Shown here piece by piece: positions 27,901 to 36,101 of a stretch of DNA of 42,065 bases (within the stretch, counting starts at the first letter, position 1; every line of letters starts with the position of its first letter). The DNA is from an uncultured bacterium (lineage in GTDB: Bacteria; Verrucomicrobiota; Kiritimatiellia; RFP12; UBA1067). Under the pieces are notes generated by a model. That model saw only the letters and a program-made list of their open reading frames with translations, was not told where the DNA came from and made no database searches. The translations under genes were made by a program, and so were the position numbers. The stretch lies in the NCBI GenBank assembly GCA_902776615.1, contig CACYQU010000043.1:1-42065 (forward strand), read 5' to 3'.

Positions 27901-28813
27901 ATGGCGCAGCCCAATCTTGCCGGACTTGTATGCTTTGCCGAGTTCGGACAGATCATGGATATCCTTCCAGATTTCTTTCTCGACTATCGCGAAAGACTTT
28001 CCACCGATACGCGCTGGACTGATCGCGTCGCCGCGCATGACGCTACTTGGAGCGGCAACATCGTCGATTTCTTCTACAGGATATACGACAAGGTGACGAG
28101 CGGCGTAAAGACTCCTTTTGCGCTTGACGAACGCGACAGGCGTATCGATGAGACGGACATCCATGAGGCTGTGCGGGAGGTTGTCGCGAACGCGCTCATA
28201 CACGCCGACTACCATGGGCGGCAGGGAATTGTGGTCGAGAAGAAGTACAACGAGGTCAAGGTTTCGAATCCGGGAACGATGCGCATCAGCAAGGAAATTG
28301 CCATCGAGGGCGGCAGAAGCGATCCGAGAAATGCGCAGGTGTTCAACATATTCTCCTTGATTGGAATCGGCGAATGCCGCTCCGGTCATTCGCGAGGAGT
28401 TCGACCCTGAAAAGACAATTGTGAACATCGCCACAGAACCAAGCCAATCCATTTCGGCCAACACCCGTACAGAACCCGACCATAACCCGGACACAACCCG
28501 TACAGAACTGGGCAATAATTTGGCTTCAACCCGTACAGAGCCCGTACAAAAACCGTACAGAACCCGCATAATACCCGACCACGGCGAATCAGTTGATGCT
28601 GGAATCAAAAGTTTATTGAATTCATTAAACTCATCAACTCGTAGGGTTTATCATGAGCTGACGAAAGATGGGACTATTACGATGCGCGGTTTGGCAACCA
28701 AACTAGGCGTCAATAAAGATACGATTAATATTGCAGTAGGCACCTTGGTCTCCAAGAAGCTCATCCGCCGTGTCGGGCCAAAGAAGGGTGGCCATTGGGA
28801 GGTCGTGAAGTGA
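27901..28813 (+). pseudogene. Broken AlbA/RecG-like ATP-binding protein gene
   Basis: Frame 27901-28410 matches the central to C-terminal part of Schlafen AlbA_2-type ATP-binding proteins: NLAGLVCFAEFGQI, FFLDYRERLSTDTRWTDRV, ETDIHEAVREVVANALIHADYHG and KVSNPGTMRISKEIAIEGGRSDPRNAQVFNIFSLIG. The N-terminal AlbA domain is absent, with an in-frame stop just upstream. At about 28370 the expected GERAGSG segment is lost by deletion and frameshift, and the next frame resumes with AAPVIREEFDPEKTI, a low-complexity TRTEP stretch and a winged-helix end (TITMRGLATKLGVNKDTINIAVGTLVSKKLIRRVG...GHWEVVK, to 28813). Both pieces belong to one ancestral gene, now inactive unless the fragments are made separately. 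Confidence 0.8.
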
Positions 28814-28905
28814 GGCGGAAAGGTAGGGCGCGATGACCCCATCGCGCCGTAAGGAAAACGATTTGAAAGGAACAACGAAATGACAAAGAAACTGATGATG
28901 ATGGT
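28790..28905 (+). repeat. Direct repeat, copy 1 (ATPase 3' end to BspA 5' end)
   Basis: 116 bases that recur at 30145-30260 with only a handful of differences. This copy holds the native WEVVK end of the ATPase gene, a perfect 9-bp stem (GGCGCGATG-ACCC-CATCGCGCC, 28827-28848), an AAAGGAA ribosome site and the first codons of a BspA-like gene. Confidence 0.9.
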
Positions 28906-29056
28906 TGCAACGCTTGCCGCATATCCCCCTCGCGAAGCGAGCGCCGAAGGCGGCTCAATGCGGGGTGCGTTCGGCGCATGGGCCGCGACGGAAACGGTTG
29001 GCGTCTATACATGGACGTACCGCATCAACGGCGATACGGCGGAGAATGTGATATAA
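28880..29056 (+). pseudogene. Truncated BspA-like gene, fragment 1 (58 aa)
   Basis: TKKLMMMVATLAA...FGAWAATETVGVYTWTYRINGDTAEN is the exported leader and first strand of the BspA-like LRR proteins found twice more downstream (30235 and 31554). It stops at TAA 29054-29056, just where similarity to the other copies ends and the DUF1016 promoter begins. A ~48-base insertion sits inside the signal peptide. It is a remnant left by recombination, not a working protein. Confidence 0.75.
28925..28972. repeat. REP-like insertion with two GAA-loop hairpins
   Basis: Compared with fragment 2, fragment 1 has ~48 extra bases containing CTCGC-GAA-GCGAG (28929-28941) followed by CGCC-GAA-GGCG (28942-28952). 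The length keeps the reading frame (adding YPPREASAEGGSMRGA). Typical size and form of a palindromic REP unit. Confidence 0.6.
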
Positions 29057-29057
29057 T
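29052..29057 (+). promoter_or_regulatory. -10 element of the DUF1016 gene
   Basis: TATAAT at 29052-29057, which also contains the stop codon of BspA fragment 1; ATG 29072 follows after 14 bases, leaving a leader of about 8 bases. Confidence 0.5.
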
Positions 29058-29071
29058 ATGCAGCAGATGTT

Positions 29072-30163
29072 ATGAAACGTCAGCAAACACAATTGGCAGA
29101 AATTACGACGGCGATGCCGATGACGCGGGACTGTGTCAGCGACATAAGGAATATCATTGTCCTTGCGCGGCGGAGTGTCGTTCGCCACATCAATACCACG
29201 ATGGCGCTCGCGTACTGGCTGATCGGGCGGCGAATCGTCGTGGAGGAGCAGAAGGGGAGCAAGCGCGCAGCATACGGCGAACGACTGCTGGAGCGAATAT
29301 CCCGCGAGTTGTCGTCCGAATTCGGCAACGGTTTTGGGGAGCCTCATCTGCGGAATTGCCGACTGTTCTACAAGGCGTATCCAACCGAAGCGGAAATTCG
29401 ATACACACTGTGTATCAAATTGAGTTGGTCGCATCATAGGCTCATAATGCGCGTGCCAGAGCCGAAAGCAAGGCGATATTATCTCAAGGAGGCAGAGTCA
29501 CAAGAGTGGAGTGTGAGAGAACTACAGCGCGAAATCAGGACGTTCGCCTACGAGCGCGTTGTCGCGAACCAGATAGAACCAGATGGAACTGCGGATAACG
29601 AACGACATGAACTCACGCCCGAAACCTTGCTGAAAGACCCTTGCGTAGCGGAATTCCTTAATTTGCGGGAAAATCTGCGCGGCAAGGAGAAGAAAGTAGA
29701 GAAGCGGATAATAGACCACATCGAGAAGTTCATGCTTGAACTTGGCAAGGGCTTTGCGCTTGTCGGACGACAGTTCAGGATTCCTGTCGACGGCGTGAAC
29801 AAATACATCGACCTTGTATTCTACAACTACATTCTTCGTTGCTTCGTGCTTGTCGATCTGAAGACGGCGAAGCTGACAAGCCGAGACATCGGGCAGATGG
29901 ACGCCTACCGGCGTATGTTCGACACATTGAAGCGCCAGGAAGGAGACGCTCAGACGATCGGCATCCTCCTTGGGACGGAGATAGATGAGCCAGAGGTCAA
30001 GTATTCGATCATGGCTGAATGCGAACGCATCTTTGCCACGAAACTCATGCCGTTCTTGCCGACAAAGGCGGAACTTCAGTGCGAAATAGAACGCAGCTGC
30101 CGCCGTACCAATCTAAAGAAGCGGTCTGACAAGCCCACAAAACCGGTCATTGGGAGGTCGTGA
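29072..30163 (+). CDS. DUF1016 (YhcG-like) PD-(D/E)XK nuclease-domain protein
   Basis: 363 residues. The N-terminal DUF1016_N domain (INTTMALAYWLIGRRIVVEEQKG...GERLLERISRELSSEFGNGFGEPHLRNCRLFYKAYP) is followed at ~200-330 by a nuclease-like domain, FALVGRQFRIPVDGVNKYIDLVFYN and VLVDLKTAKLTSRDIGQMDAY, giving Asp247, Asp262 and Lys264. Relatives usually have ELK where this has DLK. Family members sit in defence islands and have been proposed to cut DNA. The last codons (PVIGRS) come from the direct repeat at 30145, in a frame different from its native use, so the true C-terminus has been replaced. The gene is flanked by direct repeats, suggesting recent acquisition. Confidence 0.85.
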   Translation: MKRQQTQLAEITTAMPMTRDCVSDIRNIIVLARRSVVRHINTTMALAYWLIGRRIVVEEQKGSKRAAYGERLLERISRELSSEFGNGFGEPHLRNCRLFYKAYPTEAEIRYTLCIKLSWSHHRLIMRVPEPKARRYYLKEAESQEWSVRELQREIRTFAYERVVANQIEPDGTADNERHELTPETLLKDPCVAEFLNLRENLRGKEKKVEKRIIDHIEKFMLELGKGFALVGRQFRIPVDGVNKYIDLVFYNYILRCFVLVDLKTAKLTSRDIGQMDAYRRMFDTLKRQEGDAQTIGILLGTEIDEPEVKYSIMAECERIFATKLMPFLPTKAELQCEIERSCRRTNLKKRSDKPTKPVIGRS

Positions 30164-30260
30164 AGTGAGGCGGAACGGTAGGGCGCGATGACCCCATCGC
30201 GCCGCAAGGAAAACGATTTGAAAGGAACGCTGAAATGAGAAAGAAACTGATGATGATGGT
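30145..30260 (+). repeat. Direct repeat, copy 2
   Basis: Second copy of the 28790-28905 repeat, exactly 1355 bases later, with the same 90-base distance from its left edge to the BspA start codon and the same 9-bp stem (30182-30203). Here its left end supplies the stop of the DUF1016 gene. Confidence 0.9.
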
Positions 30261-30504
30261 GGTGGCGGTTGCCGTTGCATTCGGCGCGTGGGCCGAGACC
30301 GAAACGGTCGGCGGCTACACGTGGAAGTACCGCAGCAACGGCGACACGGCAGAGATTTACAACAACGATTATTCTGCCGCCATCTCGCCGAAGCCCACGG
30401 GTGCCGTGACGATTCCCTCTACGCTCGGCGGCAAGCCCGTGGCGAGCATCGGGTCGTATGCGTTCTACGGTTGCAGCAGTTTGATGAGGGTGTCTTCATT
30501 TTGA
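30235..30504 (+). pseudogene. Truncated BspA-like gene, fragment 2 (89 aa)
   Basis: RKKLMMMVVAVAVAFGAWA is a signal peptide, then ETETVGGYTWKYRSNGDTAEIYNNDY and the beginning of the first LRR_5 repeat (GAVTIPSTLGGKPVASIGSYAFYGCSSL). The repeat text breaks off at about 30485 and the frame stops at 30504. Intact relatives run for hundreds of residues, so this is a stub, cut where the DUF2971 cassette begins. A short exported product is still possible because the ribosome site and start are intact. Confidence 0.8.
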
Positions 30505-30594
30505 AGAAGCTGAGGCGGAAGGCTCTACTCCGCAAAAAGCGAATCGCAATGTTTCTTTGAGTATAAGTAAGTGTGATATGGAGATGATTAAGGC

Positions 30595-31524
30595 ATGGCT
30601 CAGATTGTGACAGAAAACCTAATGCAGTTTGACCCAATCCATGTTCGATCATTTTTCATGGAACACTTCAAAGTTCCAGATGGCACGGGAATGGCAGAAT
30701 GCTGTTACCATTATACTACTGCAGACGTGCTTGAGAAGTTCCTCGTGGATGACGGCGATCTTCTTTGTACACATAGCAGGGCGTTGAATGACTATAATGA
30801 GTATATTATTGGCGTCAGTGTTCTTGAAAAATATATGCGTGACCGAAATTGGAATCAAAATCTTTCAAAACGAATTACAGATCAATTGAAGGGATTTGCT
30901 CAATTGGATTTAGGTATGCCCTGGATATTTTCTTTTTCCATTTATAACGACTCATTGTTCCAATGGTCAACCTATACTGATAAAAGGGAAGGTGGTTATG
31001 CTGTCGGTTTTTCCTTGGCAAGGTTACAGCAATTGGCTGTTGGACGCACCATTAAGGCAAATCAAAATCCCAATTATCCAGTTGCAACATTCTTGTTGCC
31101 GTGTTTTTATGTTGGGATAGATGACATCTATAATTGGTTGGATGGCTTTTTAAAAGAGCATATTGATTCTGGTGCGGTGTATGCATCTCAACTTGATGTG
31201 GAACATATGCGCAAAATATTTCTACTCGCATCAGTCGCACCATTATGCATCAAAGAAAGATCCTTTTTTATAGAAGGTGAATGGAGACTGGTTTTAGAGC
31301 CCAATTGCAATGCGGCCTATGATAGTGTCGTGTCGATCGCAGGAAGGCCGCGTTTATGGGCACGTGTTAGAAATGATATTGGTTTATTGCGTGATACGAT
31401 AAAGTCCGTGATTGTTTCGCCGCATGGCAGGCGTGAAGCATTGTATCTTAATGCGTTAAACTTAAAGAGGAGGCACAGAGCTAATTTCAACATTGTGTAC
31501 AGCACTTCGTCATATAGAGGATGA
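30595..31524 (+). CDS. DUF2971-family protein, AT-rich
   Basis: 309 residues. The start CCYHYTTADVLEKFLVDDGDLLCTHSRALNDYNEY matches the DUF2971 opening (YHYTS, then a short NDxxE). FSFSIYNDSLFQWSTYTDKREGGYAVGFSLARLQ is the family centre, where wild-type proteins read SFS...DSLxQWxxYxDxxxGxAIGF. Function unknown; members are often seen near mobile and defence genes. The gene is clearly more AT-rich and uses different codons from all neighbours, and it sits between a truncated and a full BspA gene, so it was probably transferred in. GGAG lies upstream of ATG 30595. Confidence 0.78.
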   Translation: MAQIVTENLMQFDPIHVRSFFMEHFKVPDGTGMAECCYHYTTADVLEKFLVDDGDLLCTHSRALNDYNEYIIGVSVLEKYMRDRNWNQNLSKRITDQLKGFAQLDLGMPWIFSFSIYNDSLFQWSTYTDKREGGYAVGFSLARLQQLAVGRTIKANQNPNYPVATFLLPCFYVGIDDIYNWLDGFLKEHIDSGAVYASQLDVEHMRKIFLLASVAPLCIKERSFFIEGEWRLVLEPNCNAAYDSVVSIAGRPRLWARVRNDIGLLRDTIKSVIVSPHGRREALYLNALNLKRRHRANFNIVYSTSSYRG

Positions 31525-31553
31525 ATCTTGTGTTTAGCAAAAGGAGACTGATG

Positions 31554-34500
31554 ATGAAAAAGGTGACTGCAATCTATATCTGTTTCATGATCTCGGTGAT
31601 AAGCCACGCCGACACGGAGGTTGTTGATGGCATCACATGGAGATATACTATCTCTAACGGCGAGGCATCACTAGGTGGAGGCTCATCAGATTCCACCGCC
31701 GTGCCAATATCTACCACAGGAGCATTAACGATTCCTTCCATGCTTGGCGGCAAGCCCGTGACGAGCATCGGGAATTATGCGTTCTACGACTGCAGCGGTC
31801 TTACGAGCGTGACGATACCCGACAGCGTAACGAACATCGGGTATATGGCGTTCTACGTTTGCAGCGGTCTTACGAGCGTAACGATCGGCAACAGCGTGAC
31901 GAGCATCGACTCTTATGCGTTCGGCGGCTGCCGCGGGCTGACGTCGTTTACTGTTGGCGATGGCAATGCCAACTACAAGTCGGTCAACAGGCTGCTGCTC
32001 TCGAAAGATGGTAAAACGCTTGTAAAAGGCATCAATGGTGATGTGGTTGTTCCGGACGGTGTTACGAGCATAGGGCAACTGGCGTTCGACATGTGCGACT
32101 GTCTTACGAGCGTGACGATGCCTGACAGCGTGACGAGCATCGGGAATAATGCGTTCTACGGCTGCAGCAGGCTGACGAGCGTGACGATACCGGACAGCGT
32201 GACGAGCATCGGGGGCTGGGCGTTCTACGGCTGCAGCGGGCTGACGAGCGTGACGATACCGGACAGCGTGACGAGCATCGAGTGGGGGGCGTTCCGTGGC
32301 TGCATCAAGCTTATGTCAATATCTGTTGGTTCAGGGAACGATAGCTACAAGTCGGTCAACGGGCTGTTGCTAACGAAAGATGGCAAAACGCTTGTGCAAG
32401 GCGTTAATGGCGATGTGGTTATTCCTATCGGCGTTACGAGTATCGGGCATCTTGCGTTCGAAGGCTGCAGCGGTCTTACGAGCGTGACGATACCCGACAG
32501 CGTGACGAGCATCGAGGTTGAGGCGTTCCGTGGCTGCAGCGGGCTTACAAGCGTGACGATTGGCGCAGGTGTGACGCGCATTGGGGGTAATGCGTTCTCT
32601 GGCTGTAGCGGGCTTATATCGTTCATTGTTGGATCGGGAAACGCCAAATATAAGGCGGTTAACGGCCTGCTGTTGACTAAAGACGGCAAAACGCTTGTTC
32701 AAGGTGTCAAAGGTGATGTGGTTATTCCAGATGGTGTGACGAGCATCGGGGATAATGCGTTCCATGGTTGCAGCGGGCTTACGAGCGTGACGATACCCGA
32801 CTCGATGGCGGTAATCGGTCAAAATGCATTTGCATCGTGCAGGCGTTTATCTTCGGTAATGTTTCAGGGAGATTGTCCAAACAGTGTGTCGCCAAGCATC
32901 TATGAAAACACGCAAAGTGATCTGACAACCTATGTGTCTCGATATGCAAACGGGTGGGGTGATGCCCTTTCTGCAGGGACATGGAGGGGAAGGCCGATTG
33001 CTTTGATGGATGCCGCTGATGATGTTCCTCCTTGTGTGCTCGCGGACAATGCCGATGGAACGGTAACGTTCGCCGGGTACACAGGGCGGGATGTCGAAGA
33101 GATATTTATCCCAGAGAAAATTGACGGCAAGACTGTCTCCGCAATCGCGGCGAATGCGTTTTCTTCGTGTGCAGGATTGAAGGCTGTTGTAATTCCCGCA
33201 ACGGTTACATGGCTTGACGACGAGGCGTTTGCCGGTTGTAGTTCGCTTATGTCCGTAACATATCTCGGTGATGCGCCGGATACTGGCAAGAACATCTACA
33301 AAGGAACACCGCGCACACTCGTCTCGTATGTGTCTGGTGGCACAATCGGTTGGTCGGGCGGCATATCGGCTGTCGTCCCCGAGATTTGGAATGATCGCGG
33401 AATGTCTTGCGGATGGACTGTGACATTTGATGCTCAGGATGGGACATCGAGCGAAGCGACGCGGGCGGTGACAAACGGGTGTGCAGTAGGCGAATTGCCG
33501 GCGGCGACGCGTGATGGCTACGAATTTCTCAGTTGGCGCATGGGGAATGAGGCATCGAGCGCGGAAGTGACGGCATCTACCATCGTAACGGCGGATATGA
33601 CTGTGTACGCCTCGTGGCGGCAGATGTTTGAGGTAGCGTTTTACAACAACAAAGGATTGCATGTCTTGCTCGAAAGCCGCAGCGTCGGTGAAGGGTTGAC
33701 CATTGGTGCGTTGCCGGACGCGCCTGAATTCGGTGCTGGCTATTCGTTCGCAGGATGGAGAGAAGTGTCCAATCCAAAGGTGGCGATAACGACCAATACG
33801 GTCGTGACGGGCGACATGGTTGTTTACGCGATCTGCAACGCCAACACATACACGCTGTTTCTGGATGCGCAGGGTGGAGATTGTTCGCCTGCATCCGTGG
33901 AGGTGGAGTATGGAGAAGAGATTGGGGAATCGCCCAATCCAACCTTTGATGGCTATACATTTGACGGTTGGTATGTCGGCGACATGAAACTGACGGCTAC
34001 AACCCTTTATGAGACGGCTGGAGATTCCATTGCTGTGGCACATTGGACGAAGAATGCTGAGCCAGAACCGACGCCGACTCCTACGCCGGAACTTTACGAA
34101 GAGACGGAGGCAATAGCCGGGGTGGTGCCTGCGACGGCGGCAAGCGAATATAACGGGTATTTGGTTTCCACAAATGGCAATGTTGCTGGGTCGATTCAGA
34201 TCAAGGTCGGGAAACCGAATGCGAAGACCGGGCTTGCGTCCGTCAAGGCGACGGTCGTGGTCGGCGCGGCGAAGGCGTCGCTCAAGGCGGACGGCGGGAA
34301 GGTCGCGATTGCCGCGGACGGCCCGACGACGATGCGTCTTGTCGGCGGGGAGCCGTGCGAGGTGACGCTGGGCGCGGAAGGGCTCTCGGGCTCCTACGGC
34401 TCGTACCTGATCGACGGCGCTCGGAACTTCTTCTCCTCTAAGGACAAGGGCGAGCAGGGCGCGGCGAACGGCCTCCTCGCGAAGTGGTTCGGCCCGGTGA

Positions 34501-34949
34501 ACGTCGTATGGAGCGGTGGCACCGTCTCGGTGTTCATCGGGAAGAAGGGCAAGGCGAAGGTGGCTGTGACGCTTGCGGACGGCACGAAGGCCATGGCGAA
34601 CGCCCAGCTGCTTGTCGGCGAGGAGTGGCTGTGCGTGCCAGTCGTTGTGACGAAGAAGATGAACCTCGCGTTTACGCTCTGGCTGCCGCGCAACGGCGGC
34701 GCGGCGCTTGTCGATGGACTTTCCGGCGATGTGGTCGTCGGCAAGCCCGGCACACTTGCCGCGAACGCGGTGTTCAGCGTGCCGACCGACGCCGCGCTTT
34801 GGTCTGCGATTCCAGGCACGGTTCTCACCGAATATCTGCCCAACGGCGTGCCAGTGACGAAGAAGGGGACGAAGTGGACTTTGCCCAAGGTCGGCAGAAT
34901 CACGATGAAGAAGGGCGTCATCGACGTCTCGAAGGCGGGCCAAGCTTAA
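31554..34949 (+). CDS. BspA-like leucine-rich-repeat surface protein (3' end frameshifted)
   Basis: 1131 residues. A signal peptide (MKKVTAIYICFMISVISHA) is followed by many 23-residue LRR_5 repeats (SGLTSVTIPDSVTSIGxxAFYGC; ~60-580), which at DNA level are 69-base tandem repeats. Next come three InlB B-repeat/Flg_new-type domains (TVTFDAQDGTSSEATRAVTNG...GYEFLSWR; ~620-830), a Pro/Thr linker (EPTPTPTPEL) and a ~280-residue beta-rich C-terminal domain. BspA-like proteins sit on the surface and bind host or bacterial partners. AAGGAG (31541-31546) fits ATG 31554 better than ATG 31521 or 31551. The frame stops at 34949, but the next frame continues the domain (see following entry). Confidence 0.88.
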   Translation: MKKVTAIYICFMISVISHADTEVVDGITWRYTISNGEASLGGGSSDSTAVPISTTGALTIPSMLGGKPVTSIGNYAFYDCSGLTSVTIPDSVTNIGYMAFYVCSGLTSVTIGNSVTSIDSYAFGGCRGLTSFTVGDGNANYKSVNRLLLSKDGKTLVKGINGDVVVPDGVTSIGQLAFDMCDCLTSVTMPDSVTSIGNNAFYGCSRLTSVTIPDSVTSIGGWAFYGCSGLTSVTIPDSVTSIEWGAFRGCIKLMSISVGSGNDSYKSVNGLLLTKDGKTLVQGVNGDVVIPIGVTSIGHLAFEGCSGLTSVTIPDSVTSIEVEAFRGCSGLTSVTIGAGVTRIGGNAFSGCSGLISFIVGSGNAKYKAVNGLLLTKDGKTLVQGVKGDVVIPDGVTSIGDNAFHGCSGLTSVTIPDSMAVIGQNAFASCRRLSSVMFQGDCPNSVSPSIYENTQSDLTTYVSRYANGWGDALSAGTWRGRPIALMDAADDVPPCVLADNADGTVTFAGYTGRDVEEIFIPEKIDGKTVSAIAANAFSSCAGLKAVVIPATVTWLDDEAFAGCSSLMSVTYLGDAPDTGKNIYKGTPRTLVSYVSGGTIGWSGGISAVVPEIWNDRGMSCGWTVTFDAQDGTSSEATRAVTNGCAVGELPAATRDGYEFLSWRMGNEASSAEVTASTIVTADMTVYASWRQMFEVAFYNNKGLHVLLESRSVGEGLTIGALPDAPEFGAGYSFAGWREVSNPKVAITTNTVVTGDMVVYAICNANTYTLFLDAQGGDCSPASVEVEYGEEIGESPNPTFDGYTFDGWYVGDMKLTATTLYETAGDSIAVAHWTKNAEPEPTPTPTPELYEETEAIAGVVPATAASEYNGYLVSTNGNVAGSIQIKVGKPNAKTGLASVKATVVVGAAKASLKADGGKVAIAADGPTTMRLVGGEPCEVTLGAEGLSGSYGSYLIDGARNFFSSKDKGEQGAANGLLAKWFGPVNVVWSGGTVSVFIGKKGKAKVAVTLADGTKAMANAQLLVGEEWLCVPVVVTKKMNLAFTLWLPRNGGAALVDGLSGDVVVGKPGTLAANAVFSVPTDAALWSAIPGTVLTEYLPNGVPVTKKGTKWTLPKVGRITMKKGVIDVSKAGQA

Positions 34950-35049
34950 GGCGACGACGGTCAATGTGACTGGCTTCCTGCTCAATGGCATTGGTTTCGG
35001 CACTGCGACGATCAAGAAGGTCGGCTCGGTATCGGTTAGAATCGAGTAG
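34937..35049 (+). pseudogene. Frameshifted C-terminal tail of the BspA-like protein
   Basis: Directly after the run GGG at 34937-34939, the frame shifted by one base reads AKLKATTVNVTGFL, then LNGIGFGTATIKKVGSVSV and RIE, to TAG 35047-35049: a beta-strand-rich ending that follows on from the preceding domain. Removing one G (GCGGGCC to GCGGCC) would restore a continuous frame of about 1167 residues. Either a real loss of the last ~36 residues or a sequencing error. Confidence 0.7.
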
Positions 35050-35077
35050 TTGTACTGCAGGGAGAGCCTCCCCATCT

Positions 35078-35153
35078 GGGAGAGCGGGCGTCCCGCCCGC
35101 GAATAAGGAGGGGTTTCATCTTCCATGTGAGCGGGCGAGACGCCCGCTCTCCC
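35078..35153. repeat. Perfect 15-bp inverted repeat downstream of the BspA gene
   Basis: GGGAGAGCGGGCGTC (35078-35092) and its exact reverse complement (35139-35153), 46 bases apart, each arm also forming a smaller GCGGGC palindrome. Could act as a terminator; more likely a dispersed repeat, related to 22475-22535. Confidence 0.75.
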
Positions 35154-35237
35154 AAGGGGCGGTTATGCTCTCCAAAGCGGGGCCTCGGAAACGTTTGGGG
35201 ACTGTTGCCGAAGAGTATTGCAAGTCACTTATCTGCA

Positions 35238-35266
35238 TTGACATTGATGTAAATTAATGCTATACT
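35238..35266 (+). promoter_or_regulatory. Near-consensus promoter of the toxin-antitoxin pair
   Basis: TTGACA (35238-35243), 17-base spacer, TATACT (35261-35266). The best sigma70-type match in the window. Confidence 0.85.
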
Positions 35267-35297
35267 GCTTCCCAGACAATTGAGAAAGGATAATTTT

Positions 35298-35666
35298 ATG
35301 CCACAAGTAATGGACAGGCCTGCAGAAAAGGCCGTCCGAACTCCCCGTTCGGGTGTGAATTTCAGTGTCCGCATGAGCAATGAGCTCAAGACTCAGAGCG
35401 AGGAATTGTATCGCTCTCTTGGCATGCCACTAACCACTGCCATACAGGTGTTTCTCAAGAAATCCCTGGCCGTTGGCGGACTGCCGTTCGAGTTGAAGGT
35501 ATCGCCGCCGCCAATACCAGACATGGCTACGATGACTCAGACGGAATTTGACGGCGAACTCCAGAGAGGCTACGATTCGGCGATGGCGGGCGACTTGGTT
35601 GACGCTCATCAGGCACATGCGGAACTCATGGACAGGATTGCATCATGGAATACACGCCGCAACTGA
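35298..35666 (+). CDS. RelB/DinJ-family antitoxin
   Basis: 122 residues. Residues ~15-65 carry the ribbon-helix-helix start of the RelB/DinJ family: VNFSVRMSNELKTQSEELYRSLGMPLTTAIQVFLKKSLAVGGLPFEL. The C-terminal part (FDGELQRGYDSAMAGDLVDAHQAHAELMDRI) is acidic and helical, as in antitoxin segments that wrap the toxin. ATG 35298 follows AAAGGA by 7 bases. It overlaps the toxin gene by 22 bases and probably represses the shared promoter with it. Confidence 0.85.
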   Translation: MPQVMDRPAEKAVRTPRSGVNFSVRMSNELKTQSEELYRSLGMPLTTAIQVFLKKSLAVGGLPFELKVSPPPIPDMATMTQTEFDGELQRGYDSAMAGDLVDAHQAHAELMDRIASWNTRRN

Positions 35667-35944
35667 CGCCTCAGGCCATTGCAGACATAGATGACGCCTG
35701 CCGCTACATCGCGCTTGACCTTGAGAATCCTCAGACGGCATCAGACCTCGCAAACGGCATCTACGAGGTCATATTCGGTCTTGACATCATGCCTTGCCGC
35801 AATCCAGTGTGGCCCCGCGAACCGTGGCGGTCCAGAAAGGTGCGGTGGACAGGATACAAGAACTACAACATCTTCTATTCCGTGGACGACGAAACATCCA
35901 TAGTGAAAATCCTCCGCGTATTCTACAATCGCAGGAACATATAG
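35645..35944 (+). CDS. RelE/ParE-family toxin
   Basis: 99 residues with the RelE/ParE fold pattern: YTPQLTPQAIADIDDACRYIALDLENPQTASDLANGIYEVIFGL, a central PWRSRKVRWTGYKNYNIFYSVDDETSIVKILRVFYNRRNI, where YKNYNIFYSVD and RVFYNRRN are the usual last strands. It would act as a ribosome-dependent mRNase or gyrase poison; residues here do not decide which. Translated from within the antitoxin gene, so coupled to it. Confidence 0.85.
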   Translation: MEYTPQLTPQAIADIDDACRYIALDLENPQTASDLANGIYEVIFGLDIMPCRNPVWPREPWRSRKVRWTGYKNYNIFYSVDDETSIVKILRVFYNRRNI

Positions 35945-35990
35945 CAAAAAGGCGGCCCAGACCTCCATCATCACCGATGAAGGCAAAAGA

Positions 35991-36081
35991 GGGGCTGTCC
36001 CCGCCTGCTCTCCCATAAAAGCGGGGACAGTCCCCCATTTTAGGAGTGACTGTCCCCAGTTTCATGGGGGCCTGTCCCCAG
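35991..36081. repeat. GGGGACAGTCCCC-type palindromes, left cluster
   Basis: Four related units: GGGGCTGTCCCCGCC near 35991, perfect GGGGAC-A-GTCCCC at 36023-36035, GACTGTCCCCAG near 36048 and GGGGGCCTGTCCCCAG near 36066. Such units look like REP sequences of the kind moved by REP-associated transposases; no transposase is nearby. Confidence 0.7.
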
Positions 36082-36101
36082 TGTGGGTGGGGGTAAAACC
36101 T

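Noticed and set aside
27700..28608. 302-codon minus-strand open frame over the broken ATPase
   Set aside because: The plus strand carries clear family motifs; the minus text has none.
31730..32880. Non-coding tandem repeat
   Set aside because: The 69-base period is the coding of 23-residue LRR_5 repeats.
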